Made by a program: the position numbers and the translations under genes. A stretch of DNA of 64,000 nucleotides. It comes from Marinomonas spartinae. Its GTDB lineage: Bacteria > Pseudomonadota > Gammaproteobacteria > Pseudomonadales > Marinomonadaceae. The notes beneath the pieces are model-generated. The model ran no database searches, had not been told where the DNA came from, and worked only from the letters and a program-made list of their open reading frames with translations. The stretch spans positions 310,001 to 374,000 of the forward strand of contig NZ_JAEMUI010000001.1 of assembly GCF_016461715.1 (NCBI RefSeq). Reading direction: 5' to 3'. Positions 1 to 8,561 of the stretch are shown piece by piece. Numbering within the stretch: position 1 is the first letter of the stretch; every line of letters starts with the position of its first letter.

Positions 1-641
1 TCAAAATAAATTTCCGAATAACATTCGTCGGCAACAATGGTGAAATCAAATGTTCTGGCTTTTTCAAGTAGGTAAGCATAGTCATCGAGTGTTGTGACGC
101 TGCCGCTGGGGTTGCTTGGTGAGCAGACAAATAGCACTTCGCAGCGTTGCCACACGTCATCACTGATGTCTTGGTAATTAATTTGATAATTCGTTTCAGG
201 GCCGCAAGGTAAGTAGTGCAGTTCTGCACCCGCTAAAATGCCTGCGCCTTCGTAGATTTGATAGAATGGATTTGGGCTAACCACAAGGGCGTTTGATTTT
301 TCGCCGACTAAAGTTTGTGTAATGGCAAAAAGGGCTTCTCGTGTGCCTGTTACGGGTAAAATTTGACTCTCAGGGTCGATTGCACTCAAGTGAAAACGTT
401 TTTTTGCCCATTCTGCGATGGCTTTGCGTAGAGGCAGTTCGCCTTTTGTATTGGGGTATTTGCTGACACCGCTTTTTAGGCTGTCTGCTAACTTATCAAG
501 TACGCACTGAGGCGACTCGTGTTGGGGCTCGCCAATGGTCAGCCGAATAAGCGGTTTCTCTGGATTGGGTGTTAGTCCTTCCAAAAGCTCAGCAAGTTTT
601 TGAAAAGGGTATGGGTGTAAAGAGCGAATAAATGGGTTCAT
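1..641 (-). CDS. dapC: Succinyldiaminopimelate aminotransferase DapC, N-terminal part (cut by window edge)
   Basis: PLP-dependent class I aminotransferase that makes N-succinyl-LL-2,6-diaminopimelate in lysine and peptidoglycan precursor synthesis. About 213 residues are visible, starting MNPFIRSLHPYPF at 641. The fold-type I signature SNPSG and the segment DECYSEIYF (a DapC/AspC-like Asp that contacts the PLP pyridine) are present. The PLP-binding lysine and C-terminal domain lie outside the window. It starts 6 bases after the glnD stop, so map-glnD-dapC are probably co-transcribed leftward. The glnD-dapC order, also seen in Pseudomonas-type genomes, favours DapC over other aminotransferases. 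Confidence 0.85.
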   Translation of the reverse strand, partial: MNPFIRSLHPYPFQKLAELLEGLTPNPEKPLIRLTIGEPQHESPQCVLDKLADSLKSGVSKYPNTKGELPLRKAIAEWAKKRFHLSAIDPESQILPVTGTREALFAITQTLVGEKSNALVVSPNPFYQIYEGAGILAGAELHYLPCGPETNYQINYQDISDDVWQRCEVLFVCSPSNPSGSVTTLDDYAYLLEKARTFDFTIVADECYSEIYF

Positions 642-647
642 TTTGTC

Positions 648-3341
648 TCAATCCATGGCTTGTGAAAAACGGTCAATTTTTTCTTTTAATAGAGTGCAGA
701 TGGTGTCCATCCTTTCTGGATCGGTAATCAACCTGCCATCTTCTTCTGTCACGTAAAAGGTATCTTCTACACGTTCACCTAATGTAGCAATTTTCGCTTT
801 ATGTAGCATAATATTCTGGTTCATAAAAAGCTGCCCAATTAAGGCGAGTAGCCCTGGTCGATCTGGTGCGGTTACTTCTATTGCGGACCAAACTTCTTCA
901 GGTTGGCTGACAAAATGTGCGGTGGCGGGTGAATTAAATATTTTTAAGATGCGTGGTGTATAGCGCTGAATCACACTTTCGTATAAAGATGGGTTGTCCA
1001 ATTGCTCGGTTAGGGTTTCGCGGATAAAGGTAATGCGTCCTTTGTCCAGATGTAAGCTGGTTTCGTTGTCGTTAATGTCCATGACCACAAAGCTATCAAG
1101 TGTATAGTTGTCCGTGGTGTTGCTGATTTTTGCGTCTAATATGGTGAGCCCGAGCTGTTCGAATAGGGTAGCTGTCACCGCGAACAGGTGTTTGTTGTTT
1201 TTTGTGTAAATGAAGACTTTGCTTGCCCCTGAAAAGTTTCTTCCGCCTAGTGGACTGATTGCGACGAGAGGTTTTTCGCTCGGGCGGTGACGAAGAATGG
1301 CTTCCGTGTTCCAGGCGATTTCTTCACCATTGGAGCGAATAAAATATTCTTCCTCTATTTTGTTCCAAACATTTTCCGCATCCACAATATCAACGTTGCG
1401 CTCAATAATGATTTCCAAAGCACGCTGTTTGTGTTCGTCGCTTTGCATGTCGGCATCAATAGGGTAATCAAGCCCACGGCGCAAAGCGCGTTTGGTTTCT
1501 AAATACAGTTGGCGCATCAGGGAAGCTCGCCAACTGTTCCACATGGTTGGGTTAGTGGCATTGATGTCGGCGACTGTCAAGATAAAGAGATAATCTAGGT
1601 GCTCTTGATCTTTAACATAACTTGCAAATTCCCAAATGACTTCAGGATCAGAGATGTCCTTACGTTGTGCGGTTACGGACATAAATAGGTGGTTGCGAAC
1701 AAGCCAAACGACGAGATCTGTGTCTTTTTTTGGCAGTCTGTGGCGTTCGCAAAAGGCTTGTGCATCAACACAGCCAAGCTCCGAGTGGTCTCCGCCGCGT
1801 CCTTTTGCAATGTCATGGTAGAGGCCGGCAATGTATAGCAGCTCAGGTTTCGGGATATGGCGCATGGCTTGAGTTGAAATGGGAAACTGCTGCTTGGCTT
1901 CCGGTAGCCACAAGCGGCGCAGGTTTTCTACTAATTGTAGGGTATGAGCGTCAACCGTATAAATGTGAAAAAGGTCATGCTGCATTTGCCCAATGATGGC
2001 ACCAAATTCGGGAAGATAGCGGCCTAACAAACCAATGTGTTTCATGGAACGAAGTGTGCTGGTCAGTCGATAACGGCTTGATATAATGTCTAAAAAGAAA
2101 TCAGTATTCTGGCGATTGGTTCTAAAATCGTCATCAACTAGATCTAAGCTGTCGCGTAATTGGCGCATGGTGTTGGCACGAATGCTTTTGATATCTTCTC
2201 GATTGCCTCTTAAGACATACATTTCGAGCATAGCGGATGGTGTATCTTGAAAAAGAGTGGGGCTGGTGGCTTCAAGTTGGCCATTGCAAATCTGGAAACG
2301 CTCATTGATGATCTCGATGGTGTCTTCTTCATCAATCAGCAAAAACGATTCTTCAAAGTGTTGAAGTAGTAAGTCGTTAAGTTGCTGGATGGCGGCCACG
2401 CTTTGATAATAGCCTTGCATAAAGCGTTCTACATTGCGTTTTAGGTCGTCATCCTCAAAGCCAAAGACTTTTGATAGGGTGCGTTGGTGATCGAATAAAA
2501 GGCGATCCTCTTTCCGGCCGGCAATCATGTGGAGGGCCCAGCGAATACGCCATAAATGGCCTACCGCGCCTTTGAGCTGAATATACTCATCTTCGGAAAG
2601 GAAGTTTTTATCAATCAGGGCGCTGAGTCGATGGGTATGTAAATGGCGTTTAGCTACCCAGTCGATGACTTGCATATCGCGGAGGCCACCTGGACATTCT
2701 TTCAGATTAGGTTCAAGGTTGTAGGCGGTATTTTGATATTTTGCATGACGTTGTTTTTGCTCTTCTATTTTGGCTTTGTAAAACGTGTGGCCATCCCACA
2801 TGTGGGCGACATCAATATTGAGTTTTAGGTTTGCCAATAGATCGGCAGGGCCAATCAGTGTCCTGGATTCGATTAGGTTGGTGATGATGGTGATGTCATG
2901 GGCCGCCATTTCTGTACATTGAGTTACCGTTCTGACACTATGGCCGACATCTAAATTGATGTCCCACAAAAAAGTAATGAAGGATTCGATCTTCTCATTT
3001 TCGGGTGAGGCATCATCATCGAGTAAAATGAGTAGATCTATGTCGGATTTGGGGTGGAGTTCGCTGCGACCATAGCCGCCAACAGCCAATAAGCTTATGT
3101 TGTTCTCTAGGGCTAACCCTTTGGCAATCCAAGCGGCCTGTAAGGCTTCATCGTAGACTGCTGCTAGCCCTTTTACTAGCTTCTCGATCGGATAAAGAGC
3201 ATGGAATAGGTCATCATAAGCGGCCGTTTTTTCTTCCAGAATTGCTTTGTAGCGAGAAACCGAGCAATTAGGTTGTGATAACTCTTGTTTCTCTTCAGGA
3301 GTTAGCAGCGGCGGAGCATCAGGAAAAGCAGGAAAATCCAT
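648..3341 (-). CDS. glnD: Bifunctional [protein-PII] uridylyltransferase / uridylyl-removing enzyme GlnD
   Basis: The 897-residue protein senses glutamine and uridylylates or deuridylylates PII proteins, controlling nitrogen assimilation. Domains in order: a nucleotidyltransferase domain with GGYGRSEL at 88-95 and the metal-binding pair D100/D102; a linker; an HD hydrolase domain with YHDIAKG near residue 510; and two C-terminal ACT domains, the second beginning near VTAPDRPGLLALIG at about 815. Length is that of the family (about 890). The start ATG has GAGG upstream. It lies 100 bases downstream of map and directly upstream of dapC. All key motifs are intact, so both activities are expected. 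Confidence 0.97.
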   Translation of the reverse strand: MDFPAFPDAPPLLTPEEKQELSQPNCSVSRYKAILEEKTAAYDDLFHALYPIEKLVKGLAAVYDEALQAAWIAKGLALENNISLLAVGGYGRSELHPKSDIDLLILLDDDASPENEKIESFITFLWDINLDVGHSVRTVTQCTEMAAHDITIITNLIESRTLIGPADLLANLKLNIDVAHMWDGHTFYKAKIEEQKQRHAKYQNTAYNLEPNLKECPGGLRDMQVIDWVAKRHLHTHRLSALIDKNFLSEDEYIQLKGAVGHLWRIRWALHMIAGRKEDRLLFDHQRTLSKVFGFEDDDLKRNVERFMQGYYQSVAAIQQLNDLLLQHFEESFLLIDEEDTIEIINERFQICNGQLEATSPTLFQDTPSAMLEMYVLRGNREDIKSIRANTMRQLRDSLDLVDDDFRTNRQNTDFFLDIISSRYRLTSTLRSMKHIGLLGRYLPEFGAIIGQMQHDLFHIYTVDAHTLQLVENLRRLWLPEAKQQFPISTQAMRHIPKPELLYIAGLYHDIAKGRGGDHSELGCVDAQAFCERHRLPKKDTDLVVWLVRNHLFMSVTAQRKDISDPEVIWEFASYVKDQEHLDYLFILTVADINATNPTMWNSWRASLMRQLYLETKRALRRGLDYPIDADMQSDEHKQRALEIIIERNVDIVDAENVWNKIEEEYFIRSNGEEIAWNTEAILRHRPSEKPLVAISPLGGRNFSGASKVFIYTKNNKHLFAVTATLFEQLGLTILDAKISNTTDNYTLDSFVVMDINDNETSLHLDKGRITFIRETLTEQLDNPSLYESVIQRYTPRILKIFNSPATAHFVSQPEEVWSAIEVTAPDRPGLLALIGQLFMNQNIMLHKAKIATLGERVEDTFYVTEEDGRLITDPERMDTICTLLKEKIDRFSQAMD

Positions 3342-3431
3342 ATGAGGCCTCAGAAAAGCGTTATCAAGATGACGGTTTGGCTATGGTGATTACAGTACTT
3401 ATACTTAAAAAGTACTCACGATTAAAGAGCC

Positions 3432-3455
3432 CACGCTTCTCTTAAAAGAAGCGTG
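3432..3455. other. Perfect hairpin across the map stop codon
   Basis: Arms CACGCTTCT (3432-3440) and AGAAGCGTG (3447-3455) are perfectly complementary with a 6-base loop. The map stop codon (3442-3444) falls inside the loop. Neither strand has a real T tract after it, so it is a poor intrinsic terminator. In the map-glnD transcript it could stabilise the map 3' end or damp read-through into glnD. That role is inference. Confidence 0.5.
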
Positions 3456-4299
3456 TTTCCTCAGGACGTCTTGTTAATACTTCGACGCCAGTCTGGGTGA
3501 TTAATAACGTGTGTTCATACTGTGCAGAAAGTCGTCCATCTTTGGTTTTAGCAATCCAGTTGTCTGGTCCTGTGTGTTTTACCTGTTTTTTTCCTGCATT
3601 GATCATGGGCTCGATAGTGAGCGTCATACCTTCTTCTAGCACGACGCCCGTACCAGGTTTGCCGTAATGAGCCACTTGTGGTTCCCCATGAAAAGTCGTT
3701 CCAACGCCATGCCCACAGTATTCCTCGACTACTGAGTAGTGATTTTTATGGGCGTGAGCGGCAATAGCAGCGCCGATGTCACCAAGACGTACGCCAGGTT
3801 TGACCATGTCAATGGCCAAGTAAAGGCATTCTTGAGTGACGGCGCAAAGGCGTTCTGCATGAGGTGCGACTGGACCGACAAAGAACATGCGACTGGTATC
3901 ACCATAGTAGCCGTCTTTAATGATAGTAATGTCAATGTTAACAATGTCACCCTTTTTCAGTGGCTTGTCATTAGGAATGCCATGACAGATGACATCATTA
4001 ACCGATGTGCAACAGGATTTAGGAAAGCCGTGATAGTTTAATGGCGCTGGAATGGCCCCTTGTACATCGACTGTGTAGTTGTGGGCAATAATATCCAATT
4101 GTTCCGTGGTGACGCCTGGCACGACAAACTCTTCGAGCATAACCAGTACATCTGCCGCCAGTTTGCCTGCTACGCGCATGCCTTCGATATCGCTAATATC
4201 AGTAAATCGCGTGGAAGGGGCTTTGGGAGTCCAGCTGGGTACATCACTACGGCCGTTGCGGGTTAATTCTTCAATTTTGTTTAGTATTTCATTGCTCAT
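3442..4299 (-). CDS. map: Methionine aminopeptidase type I
   Basis: Removes the initiator methionine from nascent proteins in the cytosol; a dinuclear-metal pita-bread enzyme. The ligands are visible in NIDITIIKDGYYGDTSRMF (two Asp), CGHGVGTTFHGEP (His), TIEPM (Glu) and QYEHT (Glu). I place the start at ATG 4299 (MSNEILNKIEEL), giving 285 residues. The frame is open 28 codons further upstream, but that stretch lies in the shared intergenic region and is not conserved-looking. Even so, about 20 residues (to SWTPKAPSTRF) precede the point where E. coli Map begins. The Shine-Dalgarno sequence is weak. It is divergent from rpsB, the usual arrangement. Confidence 0.95.
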   Translation of the reverse strand: MSNEILNKIEELTRNGRSDVPSWTPKAPSTRFTDISDIEGMRVAGKLAADVLVMLEEFVVPGVTTEQLDIIAHNYTVDVQGAIPAPLNYHGFPKSCCTSVNDVICHGIPNDKPLKKGDIVNIDITIIKDGYYGDTSRMFFVGPVAPHAERLCAVTQECLYLAIDMVKPGVRLGDIGAAIAAHAHKNHYSVVEEYCGHGVGTTFHGEPQVAHYGKPGTGVVLEEGMTLTIEPMINAGKKQVKHTGPDNWIAKTKDGRLSAQYEHTLLITQTGVEVLTRRPEETRFF

Positions 4300-4479
4300 A
4301 ATAAGTAATATATCTTTTAAATGTAGGGTTGGTGTTTTGCTGCGATTTAGCGGCAAGCAATAACACAACGTAAAAATTGTCACATATAGATCGTATTCTA
4401 CATGACTTAATGCCTAGAATCGCCCCTGTTAGAGTGAAAAAAACACAAACTCTTGGGGAATAAAAGCTCGCTTTTAGTC

Positions 4480-4509
4480 TTTAGGTTTGGGGTGAAATAT
4501 GGTATAAAT
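4480..4509 (+). promoter_or_regulatory. Probable rpsB promoter with GC-rich discriminator
   Basis: A -10 hexamer TATAAA at 4503-4508 is followed directly by TCGCCCGC, a GC-rich discriminator typical of stringently controlled translation genes. Seventeen bases upstream is TTTAGG (4480-4485), a weak -35. Transcription would start near 4516, giving a leader of about 165 bases. In other gammaproteobacteria rpsB-tsf is driven by a conserved single promoter of this kind. Confidence 0.65.
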
Positions 4510-4515
4510 CGCCCG

Positions 4516-4680
4516 CTTGCTGGACTTGTGTCTGAGTAAAGCAAAAACTTAATGACGAAAACTAACGATCTTGCCGCATTAAAGTGAGTGTGTCTGGGGT
4601 GCCAATGGTTGCTTGAAACCTTGTCTGGCTGACGCACTTGGTTGGTAAGCTTAAACAACCCAAATTTAAAGGATAGTAAA
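4516..4680 (+). promoter_or_regulatory. rpsB 5' leader, candidate S2 autoregulatory region
   Basis: About 165 non-coding bases lie between the inferred transcription start and the rpsB ATG, with AAGGA at 4670-4674 as ribosome binding site. S2 represses its own operon through the 5' untranslated region in E. coli, and this leader is reported to be conserved in gammaproteobacteria. I have not derived the fold here, so the assignment rests on position and the known system. Confidence 0.45.
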
Positions 4681-5415
4681 ATGCCTACAGTTTCTATGCG
4701 CGACCTATTGCAGGTTGGTTCACACTTTGGTCACCAAACTCGTTACTGGAACCCAAAAATGAAGCCTTTCATTTTTGGTGCTCGTAACAAGATTCATATC
4801 ATCAACCTTGAGCACACTGTTCCAGCTCTTAACGAAGCGCTTGAGCTTGTTAAGAAAATGGCTGAAAACAAAAACAAGGTTTTGTTTGTTGGTACAAAAC
4901 GTGCCGCATCTAAAACGATCAAAGAACAAGCTGTTCGTTCTGGTATGCCATACGTTAACCACCGTTGGTTGGGTGGTATGTTGACAAACTACAAAACCAT
5001 TCGTGCTTCTATCAAGCGTCTTCGTGACCTTGAAACTCAAATGTCTGATGGTACTTTCGATAAACTAACTAAGAAAGAAGCCTTGATGCGTACTCGTGAG
5101 CTTGAAAAACTAGAGCTTTCTATGGGTGGTATCAAAGATATGGGCGGTCTTCCTGACGTTATGTTTGTTGTGGACGTTGATCACGAGCGTATTGCAATCA
5201 AAGAAGCAAACAAGCTTGGTATTCCGGTTATCGGTATTGTAGATACCAACAGTGATCCAGATGGTATCGATTACGTTATTCCTGCAAACGATGATGCTAT
5301 CCGTGCTGTTCAGTTGTACGTTGGCGCTTTCGCTGATGCAGTTCTAGAAGGTCGCGCTGCGACGGCTGGAAATGCAGATGAGTTTGTTGAAGTAAACGAA
5401 GCGGCTGAAGCATAA
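4681..5415 (+). CDS. rpsB: 30S ribosomal protein S2
   Basis: Small-subunit ribosomal protein of 244 residues, needed for S1 binding to the ribosome. It opens [28 protein letters not shown] and has the two S2 signature regions (the N-terminal [11 protein letters not shown] stretch and [28 protein letters not shown]). ATG 4681 is chosen because it is preceded by AAAGGAT and matches the E. coli start. An in-frame codon 13 codons earlier lacks family support. It is followed by an intrinsic terminator and then tsf. Codon use is strongly biased (many GGT and CGT codons), as expected for high expression. Confidence 0.98.
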   Translation: MPTVSMRDLLQVGSHFGHQTRYWNPKMKPFIFGARNKIHIINLEHTVPALNEALELVKKMAENKNKVLFVGTKRAASKTIKEQAVRSGMPYVNHRWLGGMLTNYKTIRASIKRLRDLETQMSDGTFDKLTKKEALMRTRELEKLELSMGGIKDMGGLPDVMFVVDVDHERIAIKEANKLGIPVIGIVDTNSDPDGIDYVIPANDDAIRAVQLYVGAFADAVLEGRAATAGNADEFVEVNEAAEA

Positions 5416-5443
5416 GCGAACCCTATAGTTTGCTCTGGTTTCT

Positions 5444-5470
5444 AAAGGGGGGCATCTCGCCCCCTTTTTT
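5444..5470 (+). terminator. Intrinsic terminator/attenuator between rpsB and tsf
   Basis: The stem AAAGGGGG pairs with CCCCCTTT around a short loop and runs into six T residues ending at 5470. E. coli also has partial termination between rpsB and tsf, so this probably lowers tsf output relative to rpsB rather than ending the operon. Confidence 0.85.
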
Positions 5471-5501
5471 AAATTTGAAATAGTATTAAGAGGATTTGGA
5501 C

Positions 5502-6362
5502 ATGGCGGCAGTATCTGCAGCATTGGTAAAAGAGCTACGTGAACGCACTGGCTTGGGTATGATGGAGTGCAAAAAAGCACTTGCAGCGGCAAACGCTGAC
5601 ATTGAAGTGGCAATTGAAGAGCTACGTAAATCAAGTGGTATGAAAGCAGCTAAAAAAGCGGGTCGTACTGCTGCTGAAGGTACCATTATCATGCGTGTGG
5701 CTGACGATGCTTCTTACGGTGTGTTGGTTGAAGTGAACTCTGAAACTGACTTTGCTTCTCGTGATGAAGGTTTTATTTCTTTTGCAAACAAAGTCGCTGA
5801 CGTTGTGTTTGAAACAAAAGAAACCGATATGGCTAAAGTGATTTCAGGTGAGATGCTTGAAGCTCGTGAAGCGTTGGTTCAAAAAATCGGTGAAAACATT
5901 ACGCCTCGTCGTGCTGTGATTGTTGAAGGTGGTCTGATCAATGGTTACCTGCACGGTAATGGTCAAATCGCTGTATTGACACAGCTAGAAGGTGGTGATG
6001 CTGAGCTAGCTAAAGATGTGTCTATGCACATTGCAGCGGTGGCTCCTCGTGTTGTCCGTGGGGATGATATGCCTGCTGATGTTTTGGCTAAAGAAGAAGA
6101 AATTATCCGTGCTCAGCCTGATATGGCTGGCAAACCTGCAGAAATTGTTGACAAAATGATTGTTGGTCGGATGAAGAAATTTTTGGCAGAGAACAGCCTT
6201 GTTGAGCAACCTTTCGTTAAAAACCCAGAAGTAAAAGTGGGTCAACTTGTGAAAGACGCTGGTGCAACAGTCACTTCTTTCGTTCGCTTAGAAGTGGGTG
6301 AAGGTATCGAAGTTGCCGAAGTCGATTTCGCAGCCGAAGTGGCGGCTCAGCTTAAAGGTTAA
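5502..6362 (+). CDS. tsf: Translation elongation factor Ts
   Basis: Nucleotide exchange factor for EF-Tu, 286 residues. It opens [27 protein letters not shown], with the EF-Ts signature [15 protein letters not shown] and the second signature [15 protein letters not shown] (the TDF core contacts EF-Tu). ATG 5502 follows AAGAGGA at about 9 bases. A TTG two codons upstream is less likely. It follows rpsB after the attenuator and is itself followed by a strong terminator, so pyrH probably has its own promoter. Confidence 0.98.
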   Translation: MAAVSAALVKELRERTGLGMMECKKALAAANADIEVAIEELRKSSGMKAAKKAGRTAAEGTIIMRVADDASYGVLVEVNSETDFASRDEGFISFANKVADVVFETKETDMAKVISGEMLEAREALVQKIGENITPRRAVIVEGGLINGYLHGNGQIAVLTQLEGGDAELAKDVSMHIAAVAPRVVRGDDMPADVLAKEEEIIRAQPDMAGKPAEIVDKMIVGRMKKFLAENSLVEQPFVKNPEVKVGQLVKDAGATVTSFVRLEVGEGIEVAEVDFAAEVAAQLKG

Positions 6363-6383
6363 TTTTTGCTGTAAGGTTTTTAT

Positions 6384-6412
6384 AAAAGGGGCAGTTTATC
6401 TGCCCCTTTTTA
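6384..6412 (+). terminator. Intrinsic terminator after tsf
   Basis: The stem AAAAGGGGCA / TGCCCCTTTT has a 7-base loop and ends in a T tract at 6407-6411. It separates the rpsB-tsf unit from pyrH. Confidence 0.9.
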
Positions 6413-6488
6413 TGAAACAAGCGTTATAGATAGTCGTGAAAGTGGCCCACGTCTGTTATTTTAGATAACACCATTGCCGGAGATTGAG

Positions 6489-7211
6489 ATGCCAAAAGAA
6501 AAAAATCCAAACTACAAACGAATTTTGTTGAAACTAAGTGGTGAAGCCTTGATGGGTGAAGAGCCGTTTGGTATTGATCCTAAAATATTAAATCGCATTG
6601 CGTTAGAAATTGGTCAATTGCGTGGTATTGGCGTCGAAGTTGGGATCGTCATTGGTGGTGGTAACTTGTTCCGTGGTCAAGCTCTGAGTCAAGCGGGTAT
6701 GGATCGCGTCACAGGTGACCATATGGGGATGTTGGCAACGGTAATGAATGCCTTGGCTATGCGTGATGCCTTGGAGCGTGCGAATATTCGAACCCGAGTC
6801 ATGTCGGCTATTACCATGACGGGGATAGTTGAGCCTTATGATCGTCGCCGAGCAATGCGTTTGCTGAAAGAAGGTGAGGTGATGATCTTTTCAGCGGGTA
6901 CAGGGAATCCTTTCTTTACAACAGACTCTGCTGCTTGCTTACGCGGCATTGAGATTGATGCTGATGTTGTATTGAAAGCAACAAAAGTCGACGGGGTTTA
7001 CTCTTCTGATCCAATGAAAGATCCATCCGCCATGAAATATGATACATTAGGCTATGATGAGGTTTTGGAAAAACAGTTAGGCGTCATGGACTTAACAGCA
7101 ATCTGTTTGACTCGTGACCATTCGATGCCAATTCGTGTATTCAATATGAGTAAGCCAGGTGCTTTGGTTAATATCATTGTGGGTGGCAATGAAGGTACGC
7201 TAATTAAGTGA
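6489..7211 (+). CDS. pyrH: Uridylate kinase (UMP kinase)
   Basis: Phosphorylates UMP to UDP, the committed step to UTP and CTP. It belongs to the hexameric amino-acid-kinase fold and is 240 residues long. Visible motifs are [12 protein letters not shown] at the N-terminus, [12 protein letters not shown] (nucleotide binding), the [13 protein letters not shown] helix, [16 protein letters not shown] (UMP/ATP site) and [16 protein letters not shown] 6489 is preceded by CCGGAG at 6-8 bases and matches the usual start. A TTG five codons upstream is rejected. It is 7 bases from frr, so the two are co-transcribed. Confidence 0.97.
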   Translation: MPKEKNPNYKRILLKLSGEALMGEEPFGIDPKILNRIALEIGQLRGIGVEVGIVIGGGNLFRGQALSQAGMDRVTGDHMGMLATVMNALAMRDALERANIRTRVMSAITMTGIVEPYDRRRAMRLLKEGEVMIFSAGTGNPFFTTDSAACLRGIEIDADVVLKATKVDGVYSSDPMKDPSAMKYDTLGYDEVLEKQLGVMDLTAICLTRDHSMPIRVFNMSKPGALVNIIVGGNEGTLIK

Positions 7212-7218
7212 GGAAATT

Positions 7219-7776
7219 ATGATTAACGACATTCTTAAAGATGCAGAAGAGAGAATGGCCAAGGCTGTTGCAGCGGTTGAGTCTTCTTTTAATAAAATTC
7301 GTACAGGCCGTGCGCATCCCAGTATTCTTGATTCTGTAAAAGTGAATTATTACGGTTCTGAAACACCGTTAAATCAAGTGGCAAACATCACGGTAGAAGA
7401 TGCTCGTACCTTGGGGGTTTCTCCTTGGGAGAGTAACTTGGTGCCTGAGATTGAAAAGGCCATTATGAAATCGGATCTTGGTTTGAATCCTGCTACTAAC
7501 GGTAGTTTGATTCGTATTCCTATGCCAGCGCTAACCGAAGAGACACGTCGTAACTATTTCAAACAAGCCAAAGCAGAAGCGGAAAACGGTCGTATTGCAA
7601 TCCGCAATATTCGCCGTGATGCGAACGGCAGTTTGAAAGATTTAGTCAAAGAGAAAGAGATCTCCGAAGACGACGAGCGTCGTGGTCAGGATCAAGTTCA
7701 AAAAGTCACAGATAAGTACGTTGCTTTGGTAGAAGAGCGTCTTGCTGCGAAAGAAAAAGACTTGATGGAAATCTAA
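7219..7776 (+). CDS. frr: Ribosome recycling factor
   Basis: Splits post-termination ribosomes together with EF-G. At 185 residues it has exactly the family length. It shows the typical AEERMAKAVAAVESSFNKIRTGRAHPSILDSV helix of domain I and the C-terminal RRDANGSLKDLVKEKEISEDDERRGQDQVQKVTDKY. The start ATG has GAGGAAATT upstream. It is coupled to pyrH and followed by a strong terminator. Confidence 0.98.
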   Translation: MINDILKDAEERMAKAVAAVESSFNKIRTGRAHPSILDSVKVNYYGSETPLNQVANITVEDARTLGVSPWESNLVPEIEKAIMKSDLGLNPATNGSLIRIPMPALTEETRRNYFKQAKAEAENGRIAIRNIRRDANGSLKDLVKEKEISEDDERRGQDQVQKVTDKYVALVEERLAAKEKDLMEI

Positions 7777-7778
7777 AT

Positions 7779-7809
7779 AAAAAGGGCAGGTACTGTCCTG
7801 CCCTTTTTA
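7779..7809 (+). terminator. Intrinsic terminator after frr
   Basis: The ten-base arms AAAGGGCAGG and CCTGCCCTTT flank a 6-base loop and run into TTTTTAT. It separates pyrH-frr from uppS, only 17 bases before the uppS start. Confidence 0.9.
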
Positions 7810-7826
7810 TTGACTAAGGTAGAGTT

Positions 7827-8558
7827 ATGTCAGATTTGGCTGAGTCAGAAGATCGTTCTGGCGTCGTTCCTGCTCATATTGCCATTATAATGGATGGTAA
7901 TAATCGTTGGGCAAAAAAGAAACACCTTCCGAGTATCGCTGGCCACTCAGCGGGAGGGGGGGCGGTAAGACGTGTCGTTGAAATAGCAGCCAAAGCTGGC
8001 GTTAAGGTATTAACTTTGTTTGCTTTTTCCAGTGAAAACTGGAAGCGTCCTAAGTCCGAAGTAGACGGCTTGATGAGATTGTTTGTACGTTCATTGAGAA
8101 AGCAGGTAAAGCGTATGAATCAGCATGGGATTCGCCTAAGAATTATGGGGGAAATCTCTGGCTTTAGTGCTCTTTTACAAGAAGAGATTGCCAAGGCTGA
8201 AGCGTTGACCGCTGATAATAATGGGATGGTATTGGTGATTGCGGCTAACTACGGGGGGCGTTGGGATGTAGCCCAAGCTGCCAAAGAGCTGGCTAGACAG
8301 GCTGTCCTTGGTCATATTAACGTGGATGATATTGACGAAACTATGCTGGCAAAGCATATTCAATTGGCGGATTTGCCGGCACCGGATTTACTCATTCGTA
8401 CTTCTGGTGAACAGAGAATAAGTAATTTTTTATTGTGGCAAACTGCGTATACCGAGTTTGTTTTTTTGCCTGTTTTATGGCCGGATTTTGATCAAACGCA
8501 TTTTGATGATGCCATTTCGATTTATCAAAATCGCCAACGTCGTTATGGTGGTCGGTAA
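7827..8558 (+). CDS. uppS: Undecaprenyl diphosphate synthase (cis-prenyltransferase)
   Basis: Condenses isopentenyl diphosphate units to C55 undecaprenyl diphosphate, the lipid carrier for peptidoglycan and O-antigen. It is 243 residues long. The active-site IIMDGNNRWAKKK (catalytic Asp, Asn) is near residue 23, with HSAGGGAVRR and FAFSSENWKRP following. The C-terminal signature LIRTSGEQRISNFLLWQTAYTEF is complete. The start has TAAGGTAGAG upstream. cdsA follows after 3 bases. Confidence 0.97.
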   Translation: MSDLAESEDRSGVVPAHIAIIMDGNNRWAKKKHLPSIAGHSAGGGAVRRVVEIAAKAGVKVLTLFAFSSENWKRPKSEVDGLMRLFVRSLRKQVKRMNQHGIRLRIMGEISGFSALLQEEIAKAEALTADNNGMVLVIAANYGGRWDVAQAAKELARQAVLGHINVDDIDETMLAKHIQLADLPAPDLLIRTSGEQRISNFLLWQTAYTEFVFLPVLWPDFDQTHFDDAISIYQNRQRRYGGR

Positions 8559-8561
8559 ACC

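Noticed and set aside
4300-4383. Map extended by 28 codons to 4383.
   Set aside because: The stretch has no family resemblance and no ribosome site, and lies in the region shared with the rpsB control sequences.
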